Source of the DNA: an uncultured Ruminococcus sp. | Lineage (GTDB): Bacteria; Bacillota; Clostridia; Oscillospirales; Ruminococcaceae | Length of the DNA stretch: 9,914 bases | Direction of reading: 5' to 3' | Assembly: GCA_947174965.1 (NCBI GenBank) | Contig: CAMWKY010000056.1 | Location: forward strand, 1 to 9,914 | Shown here: positions 1 through 5,694 of the stretch, piece after piece | Layout: the number at the start of each line of letters is the position of its first letter | Numbering within the stretch: the stretch's first letter is position 1 | Program-made: the position numbers and the translations under genes | Notes under the pieces: generated by a model | The model's input: the letters and a program-made list of their open reading frames with translations, nothing else | What the model was told of the DNA's origin: nothing | Databases searched by the model: none

Positions 1-55
1 TCAATATGTAGAATTTTTTTCAACATTTTTGTAGGTTATGGATAAAAACATATTA

Positions 56-84
56 TTGACAAATCGGGAATAAATGTGTAAAAT
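56..84 (+). promoter_or_regulatory. Sigma-70 promoter of the thioesterase gene
   Basis: A perfect -35 box TTGACA (56-61) is followed after exactly 17 bases by TAAAAT (79-84), one base away from the consensus -10. Transcription would start near 91, giving a leader of about 26 nt before the ATG at 117. This is seen directly; activity is inferred. It is the best match to a vegetative promoter in the window. Confidence 0.8.
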
Positions 85-101
85 ATATCATATATTTAAG
101 T

Positions 102-107
102 AAAGGA
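102..107 (+). promoter_or_regulatory. Ribosome binding site that decides the thioesterase start
   Basis: AAAGGA at 102-107 touches the ATG at 108, which leaves no spacer for initiation there. It lies 9 nt before the in-frame ATG at 117, a normal distance. The ATG at 117 is therefore the likelier start. Confidence 0.65.
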
Positions 108-116
108 ATGATTTTT

Positions 117-545
117 ATGTTTCACCCATATGAAAGAGCTGTGTATTACTATGAAACCGACAAAATGGGCATTATGCACCATTCAAATTATCTGAGAATC
201 TTTGAGGAAGCCCGTGTTGACTTTCTCAATCAAGCTGGTATGCCTTTTGAGGAAATAGAATCAAGAGGAATCGCCATGCCCGTACTCTCTGCATCATGCA
301 GTTATAAATTCCCGCTTAAATTCAATGATGTGTTTTCTGTATATTTCATAATAGAAAAGTTCAATGGTGTTTCCATGAGCGTACTATATAAGGTATACAA
401 CAAAAAAACAGGAGAACTGTGTGCAGAGGGAACATCTTCCCACTGCTTTACAAACAGTGAACTTAAACCAATCAGAATAAAAAAACTGCACCACGATATT
501 TATCAGATTTTTGACGATTATATGAAAAATCCGATAATAAAATAA
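117..545 (+). CDS. Acyl-CoA thioesterase, 4HBT/YbgC hotdog family
   Basis: This 142-residue protein probably hydrolyses an acyl- or aryl-CoA thioester in the cytoplasm; the substrate cannot be told from sequence. The N-terminal block YETDKMGIMHHSNY followed by LRIFEEAR is the classic 4-hydroxybenzoyl-CoA thioesterase/YbgC signature. Asp15 is the expected catalytic acid, and Gly18 with the following His pair lies at the start of the long hotdog helix. A single hotdog domain fills the protein, whose length is usual for a family that works as dimers or tetramers. The start at 117 is preferred over ATG 108 because of ribosome-site spacing. The gene has its own strong promoter and ends 10 nt before the -35 box of the next gene, with no terminator seen between them, so read-through is possible. 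Family assignment is firm; physiological role is unknown. Confidence 0.85.
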   Translation: MFHPYERAVYYYETDKMGIMHHSNYLRIFEEARVDFLNQAGMPFEEIESRGIAMPVLSASCSYKFPLKFNDVFSVYFIIEKFNGVSMSVLYKVYNKKTGELCAEGTSSHCFTNSELKPIRIKKLHHDIYQIFDDYMKNPIIK

Positions 546-554
546 ATTTGCCTA

Positions 555-583
555 TTGTATTTTCTGAAAATTTATGTTATAAT
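555..583 (+). promoter_or_regulatory. Extended -10 promoter of the metal-regulator operon
   Basis: TTGTAT (555-560), a 17-base spacer and a consensus TATAAT (578-583) preceded by TG at 575-576 make a good extended -10 promoter. Transcription should begin near 590. The promoter starts 10 nt after the thioesterase stop codon. It overlaps the 5' end of the longest possible reading frame of the next gene, which shows that frame's first ATG (555) is not the start. Confidence 0.75.
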
Positions 584-610
584 GTACTTACAAGCAAATT
601 ATAATTCTAT

Positions 611-615
611 GGAGG
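611..615 (+). promoter_or_regulatory. Ribosome binding site of the DtxR-family gene
   Basis: GGAGG at 611-615 stands 8 nt before the ATG at 624. It overlaps the alternative in-frame ATG at 609, so translation should begin at 624. Confidence 0.8.
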
Positions 616-623
616 ATAAACAA

Positions 624-1001
624 ATGGCTATTACAGAAGCAGTTGAAAACTACCTTGAAACCATATTAATCCTGTCAAAAGCACAAGCAGATGTTCATGC
701 AATTGATATATGCTCCTATCTTGGCTATTCAAGACCTACTGTCTCTATCATATTAAAAAAGATGAAAGACGAAAATCTTGTTGAAGTAAACAGCGACAAT
801 CATATCACGCTTACTGACATTGGCAAAGCTGTTGCAGAAAGAATATACGACCGCCATAATACTCTTTCCGCATTTTTTATGTTTCTGGGTGTGAAAAAAG
901 ACCAGGCATTAGAAGATGCCTGCAAAATTGAGCATGATTTATCAGACGAAACATACTTTCTTTTAAAGAAGCATTATTGTGAACTTACTGAAACTTCTTG
1001 A
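624..1001 (+). CDS. DtxR/MntR-family metal-dependent transcriptional regulator
   Basis: This 125-residue protein is a cytoplasmic metal-sensing repressor of the DtxR/MntR family, probably responding to Fe(II) or Mn(II). Residues 1-75 form the winged helix, with the recognition region around GYSRPTVSIILKKM (34-47) and the wing at ITLTDIGKA (61-69). Residues 76-125 form the dimerisation and metal-binding part. Likely ligands are Glu12, His78, Cys100, Glu103 and His104, in the blocks YDRHN and DACKIEHDLS. Cys100 stands where MntR has Glu99 and DtxR has Cys102, while Asn9 replaces MntR Asp8 and DtxR Met10. The C-terminal SH3-like domain of DtxR/IdeR is absent, so the length is MntR-like. It has its own promoter and lies 15 nt before murL, so it probably leads that operon. 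Its targets, including whether it controls murL and murD2, are unknown. Confidence 0.9.
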   Translation: MAITEAVENYLETILILSKAQADVHAIDICSYLGYSRPTVSIILKKMKDENLVEVNSDNHITLTDIGKAVAERIYDRHNTLSAFFMFLGVKKDQALEDACKIEHDLSDETYFLLKKHYCELTETS

Positions 1002-1016
1002 TTTATCGGAGGATTT

Positions 1017-2399
1017 ATGAATAACTTTGAAAATTTCAGAAAAAACTACCCCTCATTTATTTTCAGAAGCTATAATATATCAGAATCCGAAAATAATATT
1101 GATATTGATTTCGATTTTGAAATTGTTGGTCTTGCTGAATTTCACCCGAACTGGAGTTTTACAAAGCCTGAAAATTTCAGTGTAAAAAACGACATTACTT
1201 TTGAAAGACTTGCATTTTCTCTTGGTATGGCTGAACTTGTCAGCTATTGGAAAGCTACCTGTTCCCCTGATATTATTGTTGAATGCGGTGAACTCTCTTC
1301 GGAACAGATTGAATGGTGGAAAAAGCTATGGTTTATGGGACTTGGTGAGTTCTTTTACATGAATAATATCAAGACTGATATTGAAAATTTCGTTGATGTG
1401 AAATCTACAGGCAGATTCAATAATACAACCGAATCAAATCTTCCTGAATCAACAGGCTGTCTTGTACCGATTGGTGGCGGAAAAGACTCCGCACTTACTC
1501 TTGAAACTCTTACACAAGCAGGACTGAAATGCAGATGCTATGCCATAAACAAGCGTAATTCAATTACAGCTACTGTAATATCGGCAGGACTTCCTGAATC
1601 TGCTCTTATAACCGCAAAACGAAATTTTGACCGCTCACTTGTTGAACTCAACAAACAAGGCTTTCTGAACGGTCACACGCCGTTTTCGTCAATAGTTGCA
1701 TTTTCTGCTGAAATTACCGCATACATCAACAGGCTGAAATATATCGTACTTTCAAATGAGGACAGCGCAAACGAAAGTACAGTTGCAGGACAGAATGTAA
1801 ATCATCAATATTCAAAAAGCTTTGAATTTGAACAGGATTTTCATAATTATGAGGAAAAATATCTTCATACAGGGCAGTATTATTTCAGTTTTCTGCGTCC
1901 GCTTGCCGAATTTCAGATTGCCAAAATGTTCGTGAGCCACAAAAAATACTTGTCTGTTTTCAGAAGCTGTAATCTTGGAAGCAAGGTTTCGCCTGATATA
2001 TGGTGCGGAGAGTGTCCGAAGTGCCTTTTCATCTGCCTTATTCTGTCACCGTTTTTAAGCCGTGACGAACTTACAGCAATTTTCGGCAAGGATTTACTCA
2101 ATGATACATCAATGGAGCATTATTTTATTGAACTTATAGGCAAATCCGAACATAAACCATTTGAATGTGTGGGAAGTATTGATGAGGTTAATCTTGCTGT
2201 ATCGCTTGCAATAAGAAATTATCTTGCTGAAAATCAGTCCATGCCGTTTCTGTTGCAGAAATATATTGATATGGGACTTTATTCGCCTGATACAATTGAT
2301 GAACGCAACGAAAAAATCTGTCACGGATTCAGCGAAAATAACCTGCTCCCTGAACAGTTCAGAAGCGTACTAATTAAGGAAATGGAGAGACTTCTTTGA
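1017..2399 (+). CDS. murL: UDP-MurNAc-L-Ala-L-Glu epimerase (MurL)
   Basis: MurL inverts the terminal L-Glu of UDP-MurNAc-L-Ala-L-Glu to D-Glu in the cytoplasm and, as described in Xanthomonas, needs ATP and Mg2+. The 460-residue length fits. Visible family blocks are ERLAFSLGMAELVSYWKA (63-80), a PP-loop-like PIGGGKDS (151-158), NGHTPFSSIV (218-227), SNEDSANEST (246-255), NHQYSKSFEFEQ (262-273), YFSFLRPLAE (289-298), Cys318-Asn319, the cysteine cluster WCGECPKC (329-336) and KPFECVGS (380-387). GGAGG (1008-1012) lies 4 nt before the ATG, a short but workable spacing. The stop codon overlaps the start of murD2, its functional partner, which strongly supports the call. I assigned the family from remembered motifs and this pairing, not from a search. 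The PP-loop suggests adenylation of a carboxylate; that mechanistic reading is partly inferred. Confidence 0.87.
   Translation: MNNFENFRKNYPSFIFRSYNISESENNIDIDFDFEIVGLAEFHPNWSFTKPENFSVKNDITFERLAFSLGMAELVSYWKATCSPDIIVECGELSSEQIEWWKKLWFMGLGEFFYMNNIKTDIENFVDVKSTGRFNNTTESNLPESTGCLVPIGGGKDSALTLETLTQAGLKCRCYAINKRNSITATVISAGLPESALITAKRNFDRSLVELNKQGFLNGHTPFSSIVAFSAEITAYINRLKYIVLSNEDSANESTVAGQNVNHQYSKSFEFEQDFHNYEEKYLHTGQYYFSFLRPLAEFQIAKMFVSHKKYLSVFRSCNLGSKVSPDIWCGECPKCLFICLILSPFLSRDELTAIFGKDLLNDTSMEHYFIELIGKSEHKPFECVGSIDEVNLAVSLAIRNYLAENQSMPFLLQKYIDMGLYSPDTIDERNEKICHGFSENNLLPEQFRSVLIKEMERLL
2384..2389 (+). promoter_or_regulatory. Ribosome binding site for a TTG start inside the end of murL
   Basis: GGAGAG lies within the last codons of murL, 6 nt before the TTG at 2396. 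This supports the rare start codon and suggests that murL and murD2 translation is coupled. Confidence 0.6.
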
Positions 2400-3724
2400 A
2401 TAAATTTACTGAATATATAAAAAATTATACTGAAAATAAGTCCGTCTGTATTCTTGGATTCGGGCGTGAGGGAAAAGCAACTTACGAAATACTTTCAAAA
2501 TACTGCTCACCTAAAAAAATTGCAGTTGCCGATATAAACAATATCGACAATCTGCCTGAATCTGTTGAACTGATATGCGGTGCGGATTATCAGAAATCAC
2601 TTGATGATTTTGACATGGTATTCAAAAGTCCCGGAATTGTACTTGAAAAACAGCCGTCGGAACTGAAATGCCTGATTACTTCCGAAACACAAGTGTTTTT
2701 TGAGGTATACCGTGAGCAGATTATCGGCATCACTGGCACAAAGGGCAAAAGTACTGTCACTTCAATGATTTATCACATACTCAAAGAATCGGGCAAGGAT
2801 TGCAGAATTGCGGGAAATATCGGTATACCCGTATTTGATATAGCCGAAAGCATGACCGATAAAACTACTGTTGTATGTGAGTTGTCGTGCCACCAGCTTG
2901 AATATATGACCGTTTCACCTGTTGATGCAGTATTCCTGAATCTTTTCGAGGAACATCTCGACCACTACGGCACCATGGAACGCTATTACAATGCAAAGAA
3001 AAATATCTATCTTCATCAGAAAAGAGACGACTGTCTGCTGATTAACAGTGACATTGCTCCTGATGAAAATTCGCCCGAACTTTTACAGTATATCTATGGA
3101 ATATCCGCTGAAAATGCAGAAGCTGAAGTTTACGTCCATGACGGAATCGTTAAATGGGATTATCATGATGATTATATAATTCCGACTGATAAAATCAAGT
3201 TGCTTGGAGTTCACAATCACTACAATATAGCTGTCGCTTATTTTGTAACGGCTTTTTATGTTGAGCGTGAGGAATTTGAGAAAGCACTCTGCACGTTCAA
3301 TCCGCTTGCACACCGTCTTGAATACGTTGATACGATAAACGAAATCCGCTGGTATGATGATTCAATCTCTACAGCTTGCGCAACTGCAATTGAAGCTGTA
3401 AAAAGCGTACCGAATATCGCAACAATATTAATAGGCGGTATGGACAGGGGTATCGATTATACACCACTTGTCGATTTTCTTTCAACTGCTGATATTAATG
3501 TAGTCTGCATGGAATCATCAGGCAAGCGCATATATGATATGTTCCAGTCGAAAAATAATGTGTATTACGTTCCGCATCTGGAAGATGCTGTTAAGCTTGC
3601 AAATGAAATCACGCCGAAAAATCATAGTTGTGTTATGTCGCCTGCGTCCGCAAGTTACGGTATTTTCAAGAACTTTGAGGAGCGTGGAGACGTTTTCAAG
3701 TCACTTGTAAATGCACTCAAATAA
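2396..3724 (+). CDS. murD2: UDP-MurNAc-L-alanine--L-glutamate ligase (MurD2)
   Basis: This 442-residue Mur ligase should add L-Glu to UDP-MurNAc-L-Ala with ATP, giving the substrate of MurL. The N-terminal Rossmann part has GFGREG (21-26) where UDP binds. The ATP loop is GITGTKGKST (111-120), with Lys where ordinary MurD has Asn (GTNGKS). Further Mur landmarks are ELSCHQLE (162-169), NLFEEHLDHYGTMERYYNAK (182-201, the metal and carbamylated-lysine region), GVHNHYN (271-277), AHRLEY (305-310), DDSISTACATAIEAV (321-335) and SPASASYGIFKNFEERG (415-431) in the C-terminal ligand domain. The start is TTG, overlapping the murL stop as TTGA. An ordinary D-Glu-adding MurD remains possible from sequence alone. 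The adjacent murL and the TKGKST loop favour the L-Glu version. Whether the genome also has murI and a second murD is not visible here. Confidence 0.85.
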   Translation: MNKFTEYIKNYTENKSVCILGFGREGKATYEILSKYCSPKKIAVADINNIDNLPESVELICGADYQKSLDDFDMVFKSPGIVLEKQPSELKCLITSETQVFFEVYREQIIGITGTKGKSTVTSMIYHILKESGKDCRIAGNIGIPVFDIAESMTDKTTVVCELSCHQLEYMTVSPVDAVFLNLFEEHLDHYGTMERYYNAKKNIYLHQKRDDCLLINSDIAPDENSPELLQYIYGISAENAEAEVYVHDGIVKWDYHDDYIIPTDKIKLLGVHNHYNIAVAYFVTAFYVEREEFEKALCTFNPLAHRLEYVDTINEIRWYDDSISTACATAIEAVKSVPNIATILIGGMDRGIDYTPLVDFLSTADINVVCMESSGKRIYDMFQSKNNVYYVPHLEDAVKLANEITPKNHSCVMSPASASYGIFKNFEERGDVFKSLVNALK

Positions 3725-3732
3725 TAAATAAT

Positions 3733-3767
3733 GCCATAGTATTCACAAAAACTGTAAATACTATGGC
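3733..3767 (+). terminator. Intrinsic terminator after murD2, possibly bidirectional
   Basis: GCCATAGTATT (3733-3743) pairs perfectly with AATACTATGGC (3757-3767), an 11-bp stem that can extend by three more pairs inside the loop. Five T residues follow on the plus strand (3768-3772). It lies 9 nt after the murD2 stop. Read on the minus strand, the stem is followed by the T-rich run ATTATTTATTATTT, so it may also end the anti-sigma transcript coming from the other side. Confidence 0.88.
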
Positions 3768-3771
3768 TTTT

Positions 3772-3801
3772 TCTGAAGATATTGGAGAGTTATTCTTCAG
3801 A
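3772..3801 (-). other. Hairpin across the stop codon of the anti-sigma-like gene
   Basis: TCTGAAGA (3772-3779) and TCTTCAGA (3794-3801) form a perfect 8-bp inverted repeat with a 14-nt loop. The TGA stop at 3797-3799 lies inside the arm. On the minus strand the stem is followed by AAAAAGCC, not a T-run, so it is not a standard terminator by itself. It may protect the 3' end, help the next hairpin, or be chance. Confidence 0.4.
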
Positions 3802-5110
3802 GATTAAGGAGTTTTTTTATATCAAAATACAGATTTTCATTTCCTAATGATATATATTTATCATTATTTTTGCGGAATACTGAAATATCGGTATATTCTG
3901 TAAGTTGAAATGCTTTTTGTGGCATATTGTAAGAGCCGTTTTTTATGAAAAACATAAACGTGTCGCCGATATTCTGTATGCCTTTGTTTCCGCCCGAATC
4001 GTATACGGAATAGTCATCGGGTACATCTATACTTAAATTATGCAGTTTTTCAAATTCGCTGACGGGAATATATCCGCCTTGTATGTATATTGAAATTCTG
4101 TCATTTGATTTCAGCATTTTTCCCTTGTATACAGCATAGATTGTTATATTTTCCTGTGTATATGGTCTGCCGTTTATCTGTGTGTATATTATCTGGTCAA
4201 CACGTCCTGAAACTATATAATCAGAATTATCAATCATTTTCTGAATATCTGATGTCGTGTTGAAATCTGATGAAGCATTATTTTCTATAAAATCACGAAT
4301 ATCAACTGTTTTATCGGATTTGCTGTAAACATCATCTGGATATACAATGTAATCATGAGAGGCAAGAGACGGAACAGACGGCGTAGGGCTATAATCTATT
4401 GTTGTTGTTACTACTGATGGACAATCTACCCCTCTGCTTGTAGTAGTTATTGCAGGTATCATTGTAGGTATAGCAGTATAATATGTAGTTGTTGCATGAA
4501 CAGCAGGAATTTCAGTTGTAGTCGCAAAAGGAGGCTCTGTAAAATCCGGTACTGGTTCTATTACAGTTAAAACTGTTGTTGTGGTACGCTTTGTTGTAGT
4601 CGGATAAGATGCTGTCTTTGTGGTGAATGTTATTTTTGATGTTGTTGCAGACTGCGTTGCAGTTGATAATGTTGTAACAGTTTCAGGCGGTATAAATTCA
4701 GAAAAATCAGGAATTTCAATAAGTGCGTGAGTTGTTGGCTGTATTGCTTCGGCTGTATATGATGTTGCTGATGTGAGTTCCGTTGTGGGCGGTTCTGTAC
4801 TTGCTGAACTTGTTTTCTCTGTTGATTGTGCTGTAGTTACTGTCTGTACAGTAGTAGTGGTTGTAGTTGATGTTATTTCCGTGTTGTTGAATTTGTTATT
4901 GAAATCAGCCGTTTCATTGAAATGTCCCCATAATCCTATAATCAAACTTGCAAAGGCAACTGTTGAAGCATATCCGAAAAATACAGGCATATTGAATTTT
5001 CGTTCATTTTTTTTTAGCTTTTCGTTATATAATGATACAAAAAATTCTTTTCGTTCAGGTTCAGGAATGTTAAATGCCTGTTTCAACTTTTCCTTTTCTG
5101 ATTTTTTCAT
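3797..5110 (-). CDS. Putative anti-sigma factor/sensor with Thr-rich external stalk
   Basis: I do not recognise a named family across this 437-residue protein. Residues 1-41 are charged and cytoplasmic (block AFNIPEPERKEFF at 12-24). One hydrophobic helix spans about 42-61. Residues 77-249 are a low-complexity Thr/Ser/Pro stalk, probably extracellular and possibly glycosylated. Residues 250-437 form a predicted folded, beta-rich external domain with SDYIVSGRVDQI (296-307), VYKGK (327-331), YIQGGYIP (342-349) and GDTFMFFI (382-389). A good AAGGAG site overlaps the sigma gene's end, 10 nt before the ATG, and only 7 nt separate the two genes. Next to an ECF-type sigma gene, a one-pass protein with a short cytoplasmic tail is the expected layout of an anti-sigma factor, so the role is inferred from position. 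The stalk-plus-outer-domain plan recalls clostridial RsgI polysaccharide sensors, but no RsgI domain or carbohydrate-binding module is recognised. Confidence 0.65.
   Translation of the reverse strand: MKKSEKEKLKQAFNIPEPERKEFFVSLYNEKLKKNERKFNMPVFFGYASTVAFASLIIGLWGHFNETADFNNKFNNTEITSTTTTTTVQTVTTAQSTEKTSSASTEPPTTELTSATSYTAEAIQPTTHALIEIPDFSEFIPPETVTTLSTATQSATTSKITFTTKTASYPTTTKRTTTTVLTVIEPVPDFTEPPFATTTEIPAVHATTTYYTAIPTMIPAITTTSRGVDCPSVVTTTIDYSPTPSVPSLASHDYIVYPDDVYSKSDKTVDIRDFIENNASSDFNTTSDIQKMIDNSDYIVSGRVDQIIYTQINGRPYTQENITIYAVYKGKMLKSNDRISIYIQGGYIPVSEFEKLHNLSIDVPDDYSVYDSGGNKGIQNIGDTFMFFIKNGSYNMPQKAFQLTEYTDISVFRKNNDKYISLGNENLYFDIKKLLNL
4364..4882 (-). repeat. Low-complexity Thr/Ser/Pro-rich coding region
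   Basis: These bases encode residues 77-249 of the anti-sigma-like protein. The stretch is full of TTT and TTTT runs, with scattered Pro, Glu and Val. Irregularly repeated acidic blocks, IPDFSEFIPPE (133-143) and VPDFTEPP (187-194), interrupt it. On the plus strand it reads as runs of GTTGTAGT-like triplets, which is the codon pattern of polythreonine seen from the other side. It is probably a flexible cell-wall-spanning linker, like the Thr-rich linkers in cellulosomal proteins. Confidence 0.8.
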
Positions 5111-5117
5111 TTACAGC

Positions 5118-5570
5118 TTACTCCTTTCCAAGTTCTTTATGTAATTCAGCAAGAATTTTATTAATTCTCCTGTTAAGTGCAAACCGTGATATTGAATAAA
5201 GCTTTGCAATGACATTGACAGAGACTTCATTTACATATCTCAACAGAATAATTTCTCTGTCTTCTGGTGATAACTTTTTCAGTGCTTCACTCAATGCGTA
5301 GTTGGTGATAACAGATTCCTCTATATTTTCACCTGATACCGCATCTTCCGGAATTTCAACTGTTTTCACCCTGTTATACTCATCTTTACACAAATTTCCT
5401 GCAATCGTATAAAGTAACTGCAAAGTCTTATCTATATTATGATATTTCGGGTGTTTAAGATAGCGGAGGAATGTTTCCTGCGTCAAATCCTCTGCTGTTT
5501 CACGGTTGCCCACCCGCAAATAGCAATATCTGTATATTTTATCGTAATGTTCTTTTATATCAAGCGACAC
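5118..5570 (-). CDS. ECF-type RNA polymerase sigma factor (sigma-70 family)
   Basis: The 150-residue protein has only the two domains of an extracytoplasmic-function sigma factor. Region 2 (about 6-68) contains YDKIYRYCYLRVGNRETAED and LTQETFLRYLKH, the core-polymerase and -10-binding helices. Region 4 (about 92-145) contains LKKLSPEDREIILLRYVNEV and the helix-turn-helix IAKLYSISRFALNRRINKI for the -35 element. It should direct transcription of a small regulon, normally including its own operon. The start is GTG (5568-5570), preceded by AAGGAGGG with a 5-6 nt spacer. The membrane protein after it begins 7 nt past its stop and is probably the regulator that holds it inactive. The dockerin-serpin gene ends 124 nt upstream on the same strand. 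The promoters it recognises cannot be stated from this window. Confidence 0.9.
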   Translation of the reverse strand: MSLDIKEHYDKIYRYCYLRVGNRETAEDLTQETFLRYLKHPKYHNIDKTLQLLYTIAGNLCKDEYNRVKTVEIPEDAVSGENIEESVITNYALSEALKKLSPEDREIILLRYVNEVSVNVIAKLYSISRFALNRRINKILAELHKELGKE

Positions 5571-5595
5571 GGAAACCCTCCTTTTTTGAAATTAC

Positions 5596-5631
5596 TCAGA
5601 AAAACCGCATCACACGATACGGCTTTTCTGA
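5596..5631 (-). terminator. Terminator-like hairpin between serpin and sigma genes
   Basis: The minus-strand RNA folds as an A-rich left arm plus GCCGTATC, a GTGT tetraloop, then GATGCGG plus TTTTTCTGA. This gives about 16 pairs including two G-U wobbles, with the U-run inside the falling arm. It begins 64 nt past the serpin stop and ends 26 nt before the sigma start codon. It could terminate the dockerin operon. If transcription starts upstream of it, it could instead act as an attenuator in the sigma leader. The plus strand also reads a T-rich run after the stem. Confidence 0.6.
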
Positions 5632-5662
5632 TTTTGTCCCCCTTACAGGACTATATATAATG

Positions 5663-5691
5663 ACTACAGTGCAGATAGCCATATATATCAA
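5663..5691 (-). promoter_or_regulatory. Possible promoter for the sigma/anti-sigma pair
   Basis: On the minus strand, TTGATA (5691-5686) is followed after 17 bases by TGTAGT (5668-5663), which matches the -10 consensus at four of six positions. It lies just after the serpin stop codon and before the hairpin in the sigma leader. The match is weak and A/T-rich DNA gives such hits by chance. No convincing ECF-type promoter was found instead. Confidence 0.3.
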
Positions 5692-5694
5692 ATA

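Noticed and set aside
3..54. Inverted repeat AATATGT/ACATATT upstream of the first promoter
   Set aside because: Seven A/T-rich base pairs with a 38-nt gap are expected by chance here, and nothing else supports an operator.
108..116. ATG 108 as the thioesterase start
   Set aside because: AAAGGA directly abuts this ATG, while spacing to ATG 117 is normal and the family N-terminus begins close to Met 117.
1913..3313. Minus-strand open frames of 62-76 codons inside murL and murD2
   Set aside because: Short, antisense to conserved genes, with no recognisable product.
4364..4882. GTTGTAGT-like triplet runs as a possible microsatellite or CRISPR-like repeat
   Set aside because: The periodicity is three bases, the frame is open and codes for Thr; there are no regular spacers or identical repeats.
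4773..5144. Plus-strand open frame of 123 codons rich in Val
   Set aside because: It runs antisense to the Thr-rich and transmembrane parts of the sensor gene. The Val runs come from reading Thr codons backwards, and no ribosome site precedes it.
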